This document shows positions 35,864-47,304 of a stretch of DNA of 64,000 nt, piece after piece. The position numbers were made by a program, and so were the translations under genes. Within the stretch, counting starts at the first letter, position 1; the number at the start of each line of letters is the position of its first letter. Source of the DNA: Triplophysa rosa. Taxonomy: Eukaryota; Chordata; Actinopteri; Cypriniformes; Nemacheilidae. Location: the NCBI RefSeq assembly GCF_024868665.1, contig NC_079906.1, positions 9,010,835-9,074,834 on the forward strand. The letters run 5' to 3'. The notes beneath the pieces were generated by a model. That model worked only from the letters and a program-made list of their open reading frames with translations, was not told where the DNA came from and ran no database searches.

Positions 35864-36293
35864 AGCCATTGACGAAGAGGAAGCAAGATGAATTCTTCTT
35901 CTGTGTGACAAGCGAGTGTCAGAAGCATAAAGTTGCGCAGCGCCACCTTGTATACAGGGGTGTTTCTGTTTTTCATTAAGCGCCATCTATGTCAGGAAGT
36001 GAATTTGCACGTTCAATCGGCTCATCGCCAGTGAAAATCGTTTGGGTATCATTCGTATGAACGCCGAAAAACGTTAAGGGCGTGAAAACGTAAAGTCAGT
36101 GTCCCCACATCAACTTTGATCACTTTTGCTTTTTTCCATTCAGGCCGACACACCGACTGTTTACACACTAAGTTGTTAGATACAACTCTTGTGACCATTT
36201 GGATTTCAAATTGTCTTTGGTTTTCTGAATAGAATAAATGCATGACCACATCAGAGTGGAAAAGGAATTATTTAATCTAAAAATAAAACATCT
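35864..36293. other. Unassigned stretch
   Basis: No gene or repeat recognised. Confidence 0.4.
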
Positions 36294-36465
36294 TTCATCA
36301 TTTACTCATGTCCCTCATGTCATTCTTCTGCAGAACACAAAAGAAGATATTTTGAAGAATTTTGGTAACCAAACAACATTGGACCCCATTGACTTTGTAT
36401 TGGACATTGTATGGACACAATACCACTGAGAAATTTCTCAAAATATCTTCTTTTGTGTTCAAGAA
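36294..36465 (+). mobile_element. Angel-like MITE, inner part
   Basis: tcatttactcatgtccctca, cagaacacaaaagaagatat, tttggtaaccaaacaacatt, ggaccccattgac and accactgagaaatttctcaa follow the order of the 37815 copy. The blocks acaaaagaagatatttt and aaaatatcttcttttgt are inverted, as expected for the foldback centre. Both outer ends are missing. Confidence 0.7.
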
Positions 36466-37662
36466 AACACAAAGTTACCTGAACTGAACTTCACGTGAGA
36501 TTGACATGGCTGGGAAAGTTTGATTGACAGATGAGTAGGCGGGATTTGTCAGACTGGATTACTATTGACAGTGAGCATGCATCATGATCTTAATACCCCT
36601 GGATTACCCCTTAGAAGCGGTTTTTAAGTAGTTTAAAATGCCCTAAGTCATCCAAATAAAAAGACAAAGGTATTATGATGAGCATAGTACAAACAGTCGA
36701 TTTCCAAGCTTATCAGTTTCCCAACCCCATTCAGCCTCAAGGTCTCATTTGTATAAATGTTTATTGGTCCCTTTCTTCTTGGCAGGTAAGAAAAATAAAT
36801 GTGTGATTCTCTTTTAGCTGCCTGCATGAAGATAATTATGTGGCACTTTCTTATGACCGTAATTAGTGCGATTGGGAGAGGGGATTGTTATGTTGTTATT
36901 ATATGTTATGATCTGTGACTCAAGTAGTGCTAGCGCAAATGCAAAAGAAATGAGATCATCAATCAAAGACAGATTAGCCCCCTGCGGAGAAAATGGAAGG
37001 ACTTCAAATAAAGCAAACAAATGAAGGGCGAAATAAATAAACAGACAAATAAAAAGATAATCGAGTAGACGAATGGGCAGGCTGAAGGAAATGGAACGAA
37101 ATTGAAATTGAGTGACAAAAACAACAGACGAGGGGCAAAATGTTGGGTTTGGGGCAAAGGGTAATTTGATGTAAGTGTGCTTGTGTGAGAAAGAGAGAAC
37201 TGAGGAAAATCAAGGAAGTGAAAGACTAAAGAAAATACAGAAAAAGAAAGTTTTTTGCACATTCGGGGTGCAAAACTGAAAAGAGCTTGTGTTGTATGGA
37301 GCACACAAAAGAGTGACGGAAGAAGACAGAAAATAGCAAAGCGAGGAAAAAACAGCACTGAGTTTAATACATTGATCATAGTCAGATGAATGCTATCACG
37401 TTTGTTTGATGTCAGCCAAACAAAAGGTGCTTTCGCAACACACAGGCCATTACATACAAAACTCCTCTGCTCTGGAGACACGCGTTACAAATGAAAACCA
37501 AATCTGTTCATTGCAGCCAGGGGCCTGCACACACAAAAAACCTTGACATGTTCACATAAACTATAACTAATCAACAAAACAAATGCTCTCTGTTCTCTAC
37601 CACACAGTTCCTATTATATCGCAAGACAATGAACACAATAAGCTTGCTAAAGAAAACCTAAA
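36466..37662. other. Unassigned stretch, purine-rich part
   Basis: 37000-37340 is purine-rich on the plus strand, which leaves a 172-codon frame open on the minus strand (36963-37481). Its product is a low-complexity F/L/S-rich chain with no domain, so I do not call it a gene. Confidence 0.45.
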
Positions 37663-37690
37663 TTCTATTCTATTCTATTCTATTCTATTC
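37663..37690. repeat. (TATTC)n microsatellite
   Basis: Five to six pentanucleotide units, ttctattctattctattc. Confidence 0.9.
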
Positions 37691-37814
37691 ATGCTAAGCG
37701 TCAAGAATTGGAACAAACTCCGATAGATGAAACAGTGTTCAGGTTGTCTGTGTCACACGCATGAGCATAATGCATACCGGCATCCTGAAAATGAAGCATA
37801 ACCCGGACATACAC

Positions 37815-38114
37815 TTAAAGGGCTAGTTCACCCCTAGTTTTTCAAAATGAAAATTCTGTCATTGTTTACCCACCCTCACGTCTTTCCAAACCTGTATGAG
37901 TTTCTTTCTTCTGCGGAACACAAAATAAGATATTTTGAAGAATGTTGGTAACCAAACAACATTGGCCTCCATCGACTTCCATTGTATGGACACAAAACCA
38001 CGAAGACATTTCTCAAAATGTTCCAAAGAGTCATATACAGTACAGATTTTGAATGGCATGAGGGTGAACAAATAATAACATCTTTTTTTTTGGCGGGGTG
38101 AACTATCCCTTTAA
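37815..38114 (+). mobile_element. Angel-like MITE, complete copy
   Basis: TTAA at 37815-37818 and 38111-38114 bounds a 300-bp foldback element. Termini are agggctagttcacccc and ggggtgaactatccct. Inner blocks ttctgcggaacacaaaataa, gttggtaaccaaacaacatt and catgagggtgaacaaataat are the family signature. I recall this as the zebrafish Angel type; the name is provisional. Fragments lie at 25275, 26951, 28231, 36294 and 39155. Confidence 0.8.
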
Positions 38115-39154
38115 AGAACTTCAATATGTAGTTCATCACATACCTCAGTTGAATTGCATTTAAATTGTACCTCAAGTTGTGAGGTTTCTATAGATTTGGC
38201 ACTCCTACTCCTTCGCTGCTTTAGAAAGTGTAAATATCCAGTTGCGGCGTTGGAAATTACATGGTTAAAGCACACAATTAACTTTATAAAGTGGAATATG
38301 ACATAATATTTCACGAACGTTAAAGCTCATCTCCTCTGTGATTGCTTTTGAAGGATCCGACGGTTCAATCTACGCCGAGTGAATTGGAATATTTCGTTTT
38401 GACGAGCGTTGTCAAGTGACTTCCCTGAGAAGCACATGTGTGTGGGAGCTTTGTGAGGAAGCTCTACCATGAGACTGATTAGGCTATTGTGTTATGATTG
38501 GAGAGAGGTCGTAAAATGTTCTGTTCTGTCTTCTATAACTCTTCAGAAGTATTATATCCCAGCCGGTACAGTCACACTCTCCATCCGGTTCTGTTTTTTT
38601 CACAGCTCTCCATCCTCCATACTAAAAAGGTTATTTTTCCTGAGAGCGGCTCTCTGCTGTTCATCTTGACAGAGCGTTCGCTCCTTTCCTCTTGCATTCT
38701 TCTTTTCTTCCCACGTGTCTCTCATCATTCCTTTCTAGGTCCTCTCTCTGTCTCTCTCTCTCTCCCCTCTTATTCATACTCTAAATTCTGAAAGGTTACC
38801 CTTGAGTGTGTTATCTCTTTCTCTCTTTCTTTTTCTCTCTCTTGCTCTCTCGCTCTTTTTCCCTCTCTGTAGTGTGAGAGGCCTGAAAGGTTAACAGCAA
38901 CCCATTAGGAGGTAATAGACTCCTCACCGACTCCTTATGTAAGACACGAGCTCACATTCTCAGGCTTGAAAGTGTGTGCTGATGTCTGTGGCTGTTAATG
39001 GTCTTTTTGCCTCTGATCAGCTTCATTTTCATTGCTACTGGAGGCTTTTATTTACTATCGCACCGTAGCTACAGTCTTTAGCATATTACAGATTTATAGA
39101 CTTGCTGGGTGAGCTTGTCTGCTTGGTATCCTTGTTTCTTGTTAACATGAAACG
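38115..39154. other. Unassigned stretch with pyrimidine-rich tracts
   Basis: 38725-38775 and 38810-38875 are imperfect (tc)n tracts. No gene supported. Confidence 0.5.
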
Positions 39155-39434
39155 AAATAACAATTTTGTCATTGTTTAAAACCGGTATATCAATTTAAAA
39201 CCGGTATATGACTCTTTCTTCTGTGAAACACAAAAGAAGATATTTTGAGAAATGTCAGTGGTTTTGTGTCTATATAATGGAAGTCAGTGGGGTCCAATGC
39301 TGTTGTTACCAACATTCTTCAAAATATCTTTTCTTGTGTTCTGCAAAAGAAGGAAAGTCATGCAGGTTTGGAATGATATGAGGGTAAATAAATGATGACA
39401 GAATTTTCATTTTTGTGTGAACTATCCCTCTAAC
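39155..39434 (+). mobile_element. Angel-like MITE with internal duplication
   Basis: It begins near aacaattttgtcattgttta and ends tgtgtgaactatccctctaa. The central inverted blocks acaaaagaagatattttga and caaaatatcttttcttgtg are present. Near its left end aaaaccggtatat occurs twice 17 bp apart, a small tandem duplication not seen in the other copies. Confidence 0.7.
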
Positions 39435-39761
39435 AGCACCAGTAATTCACATACTGTCATGTGAGGTAAGCAAATATCTAAGAAAAGTTTGAGTCAACAC
39501 AGACTATTTCAAATGACTAGTGTATTTGTACAGTGTCCTAACATGATGTTAGTTTGAACATAAGTTATTTTAACAGTAAAGTGGATTGGATGAAATGCTG
39601 CGGCGTCGAGTCAGTTTTGCCCTGGCAGACACTGTAAATTGGGACTGACATTTATGATTCAGTATGGCACATAGGCGGGGTTACTCTTCTGCAAAATGAT
39701 CGAAATTTAGGACCCAGAACTGAGCAGCCATCTTACCGTGAATAATGACAAACAACCACCC

Positions 39762-39782
39762 GTGTGTGTGTGTGTGTGTGTG
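39762..39782. repeat. (TG)n microsatellite
   Basis: About ten uninterrupted gt dinucleotides, followed by tttgtgtgtg. Confidence 0.9.
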
Positions 39783-39997
39783 TTTGTGTGTGATTGAAGA
39801 CTGGCAACTGATGGTTTGTACAATAATTAAGTGTGTTTATTCCAAGGCCAGTGCCCATTTTGGGTGTCAGCATGACACTCTGTTAGCTGCAGCTGGCAGA
39901 GGAAGAGAGAAGGTGCTATGCCATCATCTGTCCCTGAAGAAGAAAGAGAGAGGGATGAGATGCTGGGAAAACATACGGGACAGATGCACAATGTTGG

Positions 39998-40011
39998 CTG
40001 AGAGAGAGATA

Positions 40012-40042
<31 letters not shown>

Positions 40043-40043
40043 G
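39998..40043. repeat. (AG)n microsatellite
   Basis: An (ag)n run with two interruptions near 40010 and 40017. Confidence 0.9.
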
Positions 40044-40364
40044 CCAGTATAGTCGCTACTGCTTTATGTACCAAACGAGAGATTAATATGAAAGAAATTA
40101 TTAAAATATTGATTGAAGATCTAGTTTGAGTGAAATTTGATTTGAGTTTGACTGATAATATAATGTTAAAAATGTATTTACAAATATATGAAATATTTAT
40201 CTCATACATAAATTATAATTACATTGTCTCATCATTAATGATTGCAACCTGTTAAACCAGTTTGCAATAAACCTGTTAAAAATAAATATATTGTTTAAAA
40301 TTTGTAAATATATAAAAATATTACATATATTTTTGTATGTATAATTATATAAATAAAATATACA

Positions 40365-40590
40365 GTATTGTCACTATTCCGAAACCTTAGATGTCCAAAT
40401 TCAGGAAATGGAAAAAAATCGGCAGGTTTGATTATTTTTCGAATAATTAAATACTAGTTGGTTGGTTTTATTGGTTAGATATTTGCAGAACCCAGTGACA
40501 AACATAAAGGGTGACTTATAATAATGATTTATGGCAAAAAATAAAATCACAAAATATGGAGATACAAGGTTTCAGAAGGATAGCAGTAAT
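40365..40590. mobile_element. TIR element with gaaacctt / aaggtttc ends
   Basis: Left ctattccgaaaccttagatg and right gatacaaggtttcagaagga are inverted. The right end, atgatttatggcaaaaa..ttcagaagga, matches the reverse complement of 45745-45805, and the left end matches the reverse of 46307-46345. This supports a dispersed family. Superfamily unknown. Confidence 0.5.
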
Positions 40591-41601
40591 ATATTTCTTT
40601 AAAGCTTCTGAGAGGTAATATTTTACCATTCTTGCACTTTCTGATCTGACCTTTAATTTAAAAATGACTTCAATAAAAGGTCCCAAGAATTTAAGATGGT
40701 GGAAGTTTTTTGGAACCCAAATAATATTTAGCATCTTTCCGTAAATTATGGTGCTGGAAACATAGGATAAATTATGAATAATACTAAATTAAACAAGGGC
40801 CTACTCATATATGCAGAGTAAATAAAAAAAGTAAATAAAAGTTTTCCTTGTGAACCCTTGATGTCACCTTCTATCCAATCGATGGCTCCTCTCAGAAATC
40901 AATACTCACCGAACTCCCATTTCATTAAAGGACTTCTTCAAACTCCTATACAGTATATCAGCAAAACAGTAAATCACACTGAAACTTCACTAAAAAGTTT
41001 TAGCATTGCTATAAACACAGAGCCGACATTATGCCCCATCCAAGCTAGAAATCTACAGGTGAGTTATGCAGCATTTATCAGCAGCGCTCTTGAAATGTGA
41101 TCTGACAGTTGTGTGTGCCACCGGAGGCTTGTTGTGTGTTATGACTGACAGATCCCCATCGCTGAGCACCAATTTAAAGAGCGCTCACTCCACTACAGCT
41201 CGCATGATTCCTCCTGGATTAAACCAGAAGAGGTTTTCAGGATCTCTCACGGCGTGCCACTTTCTGATGCTCCTTTCCTATTTCTTTCCTGTCTTTGCGT
41301 GTCTTTGAGATTGTGATGTTTAAATGCATCTAAAGTGATTTCTGCTCTCCTTTCCCAGCAGTCAAGGTCTCTTATGGTTGTCTACAATCATTTTTGTCAC
41401 CTTCACTATCTCATTCTTTTCTTTACCCGGATTTATGGTCCTTTTCTGGTCCTGCTACCCTGACATTTATCATAAAATAAAAATGTACTTCTTAAAAATG
41501 TACAATTTTATCAAAGTATTCTCTTGTACAATGTCATAAAGATGTCATGCATTGAATAGCTATTATTTCTATGGTATTTATATTATATTATTAGCCTAGT
41601 A
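40591..41601. other. Unassigned stretch
   Basis: Two 80-codon frames (40858 and 41066) have no recognisable domain or splice context. Confidence 0.4.
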
Positions 41602-41795
41602 CACTGTAAAAAAAATCCCGTAAAAAAAGCAGGGCGCCAGAAAAAAAACATTTTCCTGTAAAATTACGTTTTCCCTGTTTTTCTTGTAAATTTGTGGTCT
41701 TTTCTGTAATTTTACATTTGTGTTTTTAAAAATAAATGAAAATACTGTAAAAACAGTCATTTTTTTGTAAAATCTGTAAAAAAAAATGTACCATA
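41602..41795 (+). mobile_element. CACTGTAAAA-type AT-rich element, right end missing
   Basis: It starts cactgtaaaaaaaatcccgt and carries the markers gcgccagaaaaaaaa, ttttcttgtaaatttg, ttctgtaattttac and ctgtaaaaacagtc. The inverted right terminus is replaced by unrelated sequence after about 41795. Confidence 0.65.
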
Positions 41796-41945
41796 TTATA
41801 TTGTTGCCATTCATGTACGGTTCATATTACACAGGATAGTGTAAGTTCAATTTGTAGTAGGCCTATGTGAAATGTGAAGTAAAATATAAAATGTTACAAT
41901 CAGCAGTCTTGCCTATAAATTCAGTTTCATCTATACTGCACACAT

Positions 41946-42047
41946 ACGCATTTGGCAGACACTTTTATCCAATGTGACTTACATTGCATTATATTATACA
42001 TTTGTACCTCAGTATGTGCAATCCCTGGATACCACTGAGCTATAGGA
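41946..42047 (-). mobile_element. tRNA-derived SINE, truncated copy
   Basis: tacgcatttggcagacactt, ttacattgcattatattata and accactgagctataggaga match the SINEs at 1945 and 2902. A deletion of about 40 bp removes the B box and the middle of the tRNA-like head. Confidence 0.75.
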
Positions 42048-42979
42048 GAACACAATTCAATATAGGTAAAATATTTAAAGCTGTCTTGACATAATACATT
42101 TAGGTTTGATCTTGTTGTTTAACAATCACAGTGGGATGTCCACATTTCCAGCTGCTCCTATATATTACCTGCCATTCAAACGTATAATGGAAAACTACAA
42201 GCTAAGCTCCATCATCATTTTTCCTCAGATACCTTCAGCCTCTCAGAATCTCCTTCCACAAGAAGTGCTGTGCTTAATGCATTTTAAATTTATCGGGCCA
42301 TTCATGATATCTTTGTACTTATCAGTATCAAAACCAATGCTGTAACAAAATGAATGATGTTTATCAGTTGCATAACATCGATCAGGGAGGTCTGTTCTCT
42401 TGCGTATTGCTCTGATGTCACTCACAGCAGTTCAAAGCCAGACTGGATATTGTCCAGATCCAATGAACAGACCATTAACAAACATTTATCAGCAAAGGGC
42501 AGAATGTAGTCATGGGATCTGGTGTTTTGGCTGACAACTCTGACATGTCAGATTATAGTAAGAACACTTGAAGGAAATAAAGATTAATGGTTGAGGGGTG
42601 AGATGTCAAGGCTGTGTAGGTTACTGCTCGTGAAGTTATTAGGATCTAAGAGTTATCTTGAGGTGAAAAGATTAGTATCTCCGTTAGATTAGGATGAAGA
42701 TTTGTGAGTGCTTAATAGTGAATTGCACGTCAGGAACCATTGATGTCTTAGCTGTGGTGCCACAGTGGTATTTTAAGTGCCTTTATAAACTGTGACTTGT
42801 TTAGCCTTAACATTACTCCACCTTACTCCAAATCTATTGTGTTTCACTAAAAAATGTTGTTTCTGTTTTAATGTTATTTACAGTCTTGGAAAATAGTAAT
42901 TTTGCATTGTCTTATATATATATTTTTTGCGATCATAAACGGCATTTTGTTTGTGAATTTGCCATTCCTTTAAAATCTA
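42048..42979. other. Unassigned stretch
   Basis: No gene or repeat family recognised. Confidence 0.4.
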
Positions 42980-43245
42980 CACTGTACAAATCCCGTAAAA
43001 AAACAAAAGATTGCAGCTGCCAGAAATAAACCGTAAAATAATTTTCCCTGTAAAATAACACGTTTCCCCCATTTTTCATTTAAATTTGAAGTCTTTCTCT
43101 GTAATTTTACGTTTTTTACCGTATTTATAAAAAAAGAAATCTGTAAAAAAACTGTAAAATTCCATAAAAAATTTTTTGACATTACACATGGAAAAACTGT
43201 CAAAAATAAGAGGAAAATTCTGTAAAATTGTGTTTTTTTACAGTG
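42980..43245 (+). mobile_element. CACTGTAAAA-type element, complete copy
   Basis: Starts cactgtacaaatcccgt and ends tgtttttttacagtg, with TA on both sides (42978-42979 and 43246-43247). Inner markers agctgccagaaataaacc, ttttccctgtaaaat, tctctgtaattttacg and aaaaactgtaaaattcc are shared with the copies at 41602, 45922 and 55971. 266 bp, non-coding. Confidence 0.75.
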
Positions 43246-43683
43246 TAGAATTTCAGCATATTTAAAGGGGAGGGTCTTGATTTAATTTTATTCAGTATTT
43301 ACTTTGTAAAGCTTAAGTACACTCTTTAAACAATGCTCAACACAAACTTCACCAAGATACCGTGGCCACAACAAATGCATGCAAATGTGTTTCTATAACC
43401 TAACAATTTTTAAAAGCAGATGAGACTTTGCTTCTCTATATTAAAAGTCAAAACATGCCACTGAATTTAAAGACAACGCTATGCTTATTCTAAGCTCGCA
43501 CACTTCAGTTTCACATTTTATGAAAATTATAATAAGTTACAAAGACAAAAGTATAAGACAAAATACAAATTAGTCAGAAGAGATTTTCCCCACATCACCC
43601 TATTACACACCACAAATCTCCATCCCACAAATAAAATAAAAAAATAAGGCATAGAAAGTTAAAGGAGGTTTTTGTTTTCTATC
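43246..43683. other. Unassigned stretch
   Basis: No gene or repeat recognised. Confidence 0.4.
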
Positions 43684-43688
43684 CTATT
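43684..43688. other. Target-site duplication, left copy (ctatt)
   Basis: ctatt precedes the solo LTR and recurs at 44250-44254 immediately after it. Confidence 0.85.
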
Positions 43689-43926
43689 TGACAGGGAGGA
43701 GTCACGGAATCAGTTGCAGGCACGAGGATTTTATTGAGAACAAACTTAAAGCACAGCACAAAAACTCAAAATCCGGTTCAATTTAAGTGCAAATCCAGCA
43801 CTGGGCAGCAGCTGGTAGCAATCCAGTTACATGCGAAATCCTCAGGAACAATTCTGGAGACACGGGGAAAGTCGAACCCCGAGTGAGTAATAGTCCCAAA
43901 CCAAAAAGAATCCTCGGGTGCAGCTC

Positions 43927-43979
<53 letters not shown>

Positions 43980-44249
43980 CAGGCTACAAGAGTGTTATAT
44001 TAACGTATGCAACTAAACAGTCCCGCACTAAACTGAGGAAAACACGGGGAATAAATAGCAGGCTAACGAGGGTATAAACAAGTAACAGGTGAGAGGGATA
44101 ATTACGGGATAACGAGAGGGCGGGGGTGCTAAAACTAATGAAAGGAGAGCGTGGCCAGCTGTCAAAACAAACACTGAATTAAAACAAAACATGCAGACAC
44201 ACGAACACACAGACAACAGGACCGGTCCGATCAGACCGAAGTTATGACA
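43689..44249 (-). mobile_element. Solo LTR with GAC expansion
   Basis: 561 bp with tgacagggagg at one edge and gttatgaca at the other, giving TG..CA ends on the minus strand, and a 5-bp target duplication ctatt. On the minus strand an AATAAA signal (ctcaataaaatcctcg) lies about 25 bp from the 3' end, and gtttataccctcg and ctatttattcc blocks lie in the promoter half. No internal region or second LTR remains, so it arose by LTR-LTR recombination. Layout resembles the LTRs of elements 1 and 2. Confidence 0.85.
43928..43975. repeat. (GAC)16 microsatellite inside the solo LTR
   Basis: Sixteen uninterrupted gac triplets. On the plus strand they give a poly-Asp run in a spurious 96-codon frame. Confidence 0.95.
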
Positions 44250-44254
44250 CTATT

Positions 44255-45739
44255 ATAACCAAATAAGGACAAAAATAGCTTACACACAATTCTGACAACA
44301 TCTTTCCTCTCTAAAGTTATCCATTTAGTTGTGGATTGGACTCTATTACTACTATTCTTCTAATCTTCAAAATTATTTTATCGTTTTATCGTCCAGTCTT
44401 CTTATTATTCTAAAGTAACTCCCCACTACTTTAATGCACTAAAGACACTAAAGAGAGTAATTAGTTTTAAACAAAATTTGTTTTAAAAACAAATTCTCTC
44501 AGGTGCAGTCATCCACTATATTACAGTAGCCTAGGTACTGTATATCGGTTAACGGTATAATGATAATAACAGCTGAACGTTCAGAAGTGCTGTGTTGAGA
44601 AGTTGTGGAGATGCTGCTCTCCCCCAGGAATGGAAGTGCAAGCCCCACAGTTTTTCTCTAGATGAGTTTTATTGCATGTTTAGGATCTTTGAGGGTGAAA
44701 CACGGCTCAATTCCTGCACGTCCGGTCAGCACTATTTAAAAACAATGCGGACAAAACTGTTTTATCCCACAACAACACTGAATTATCTGCTGCAGGCTCT
44801 AAAGGAGCCGTGGGGGTGCAAATCATCACCTGTTAAGGATAATATATTACCAGCTGATTGAATGAGCGCTGCGGCTCTTTTAGTGGAAATCATACGGAGG
44901 CAGGAAAGTGCCTGCAAAAATTTCACTCATTATCTCAGTGTGTTAGTTGTCATAGCGTTTCAGTCATGTATGAAAATGTTTCCATCTAACTGGACTGAAT
45001 TCGCATGAGGCGACAAGATTTCTGGTGGAATTAAACTACTAGTATTGAATACTAATATTGGATCGATAATGAAATATGTTCCTGTCAATGTATATTCCTT
45101 ACAGTGTATTCACTGAACAACAAATAGTCTGAGACAGTTCTTGTATATCAGACACTACACCTATACTGCTCTATTCTATATCAATATCTAAATCCATAAC
45201 TATCTACATCTGCAGCTATAGCAGAAACAGTATAGAGATATACAGTACATTATAGAGGATACAGCTCTGGTAATTTGGTTATATCAATACCTATATCAAT
45301 ATCTCTATTTATCTTAGCTATATCTATACAGAAACAGTAAAGAGATTGAGGATAACAGCTCTGAAAATGTGGTCTTGAGGATCTGATGTTTGACTTCAAT
45401 TGTGTTGGTTTGTCAAAGTTTATGGCATTAAAACTCCACTGAGGACAAATGTGATATTATAGAGGTTTGCGTTGTTTGTAATGGTATTGAAATGATTTTT
45501 AATAATATAATACAGCTTTGCATAAACATGCAGAATCCACTGTCATTAGTCAATCAACATGCAAAATGCTTGAAACAAATGACACCAAAAAGGAATGATA
45601 CATCACACTACATACAGTGGTTTTCTTTTTCAGCTTTTATCAAACATGGTGATTTGTTGTTCAAGCCAATAATGTTACAAGAAACAGTGAAAGATGGTAT
45701 TGTTTCAACTTTCTAAGATGTACTGTATAGTCAAGATAC
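44255..45739. other. Unassigned stretch with a diverged local duplication
   Basis: 45172-45275 and 45285-45375 are related: tatatcaatatct.., agctata.., cagaaacagta..agagat and ggataacagctctg (ggatacagctctgg in the first) occur in the same order. No gene supported. Confidence 0.5.
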
Positions 45740-46348
45740 AGTGCATCGCTGCTGTCCTTCTGAAACCTTGCACTGTATCTTCATATTTTGTGTTTTTGCC
45801 ATAAATCATGTGCAAGGGATTATGGGAAGTGTAGTTCAAAAGTCCGGGATCGTGAACGGATGAATCAAGAGGGATGCTGGTGCAGGGGGCGTGGTCGACG
45901 TAGGCATGGAGTCCGTTACAACACTGTATTTAATAAAAAATAAAGTAAAATAAAATTTTACAAATTTAATAAAAAATACAGTTTTTAAAAAAAAAATCCT
46001 GTAAAACAATTTATTTTTTTGACAGCTAGGGCGCCAGAAATATTTCAAATCATCCGAGGAATTTTTTCCCCCCCTGTAATATTACCTGGTTTGCTCTGTT
46101 TTTCTTGTAAATTTGCTGTCTTTTTCTGTAATTTGACAGTTTTTGACCATATTTCAAAAGTAGACTGCAAAAAATCCCGTAAAAAATACTTTTTCATACA
46201 AATACAAAATTACATTTCGGACATTATACTTGAAAAATCTATAAAAAAAACAGTAAAACTGTAAATTTACAGAGATTTTTTTAAAGTATTTCTTGAAAAA
46301 CAGCTAATTTGGACATACAAGGTTTCGGAATGACAGTGACGAGTTTTA
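45740..46348. mobile_element. gaaacctt / aaggtttc TIR element, possibly with nested CACTG element
   Basis: The left gctgtccttctgaaacctt and right acatacaaggtttcggaatg are inverted and match the ends of 40365-40590. Between them lies a CACTGTAAAA-type element (45922 to about 46290). If both calls hold, the inner one inserted into the outer. Confidence 0.4.
45922..46290 (+). mobile_element. CACTGTAAAA-type element, diverged copy
   Basis: Starts cactgtatttaataaa. The markers gcgccagaaatatttcaa, ttttcttgtaaatttgctg, ttctgtaatttgacag and aaaaaatcccgtaaaaaat are present, but the right terminus is altered (tttacagagattttt). Confidence 0.55.
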
Positions 46349-47130
46349 TATGTGGACACTCATGTTTTAAAATGAATAAAACTGTACAGAGTTTGGGACC
46401 AAGAAACACAATTGTGTGGGTCAGTTGTTTACATATTTACGGATCACGTGTTTGATTCTGAGAGATGAGTCAATTAATAGAGATATCCGCTATCGTGATC
46501 AATTAAGCAGACATTTGACCACCATTGAACAGCGTCTTTAATGAGCAGATGAAAACGCAACAGTGATTTTCTCACCCAGCCTCAACCCTCTCTCTCTCTC
46601 TCTCTCTCTCTTTCTCTGTTTTGCTCGTCATCAATATGCGGCTTTCTGGAGAATTTGATCCATTTTACACCTGAAAGCCTTCGTAAAGAGAGAGAGAAGT
46701 GAATTGGTCTCCCACGAAACCATTCTGCTGACTGTGACTTCAGCCTTTAGGTAATTTCATAAGTTCAGAACTCATGAATTTTATATTCTAAGATGTAGTT
46801 TATAAAGAATTGTTATTGCTCCCACAAGAGCAGTGCATGATTAATGTCTGCCTGGGGTAAAGCCCTGATTAGACTCCAAATAAACTGTAATGACAGAATT
46901 CCACCGTATACTATAATCTTTAAAAGTGAAGTGTATAATTTCTGCACCTCTAGTGTCGATAAATAGAATTTCAGAAATAATTACTGTACTGATCAAGTTT
47001 TTCTGAACAGCAGGGCTTACTTTTTACTGCCTGTTAATCGCCTGCTTAATGTTGTAATCTGCATTTTAAGATGGGATATAGGAGAGTATTTAATAAAGTA
47101 GATAAAGAACATCAGTTTTACATCCCTGGT
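46349..47130. other. Unassigned stretch with (TC)n
   Basis: (TC)n lies at 46588-46612. No gene supported. Confidence 0.5.
46588..46612. repeat. (TC)n microsatellite
   Basis: About twelve uninterrupted ct dinucleotides. Confidence 0.9.
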
Positions 47131-47304
47131 AAAGTCTGAGTCCTTGCCCCAAGTGAAGGAGTTTAAGTACCTGGGGTCTTGTTCACGAGTGAGGGGCTAA
47201 TGGAGCGGGAGATTGGCCAGAGAATCGGTGCAGGGTGGTACTGCAGTCGCTTTACCCCTCCGTTTTGATGAAGAGAGAGTCGTAAGGCAAAGCTCTCGAT
47301 TTAT

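Larger units (their letters stand above)
39435..40364. other. Unassigned stretch with two microsatellites
   Basis: Contains (TG)n at 39762-39782 and (AG)n at 39998-40043. No gene supported. Confidence 0.5.

Noticed and set aside
36963..37481. 172-codon frame on the minus strand
   Set aside because: The product is a low-complexity F/L/S/C-rich chain. The frame is open because the plus strand is purine-rich there. No domain, promoter or splice context.
38725..38875. Pyrimidine tract as a splice-acceptor or promoter region
   Set aside because: No adjacent exon-like coding sequence, so it is best seen as a degenerate (TC)n microsatellite.
43787..44077. Frame with a poly-Asp run
   Set aside because: It is the translated (GAC)16 microsatellite inside a solo LTR.
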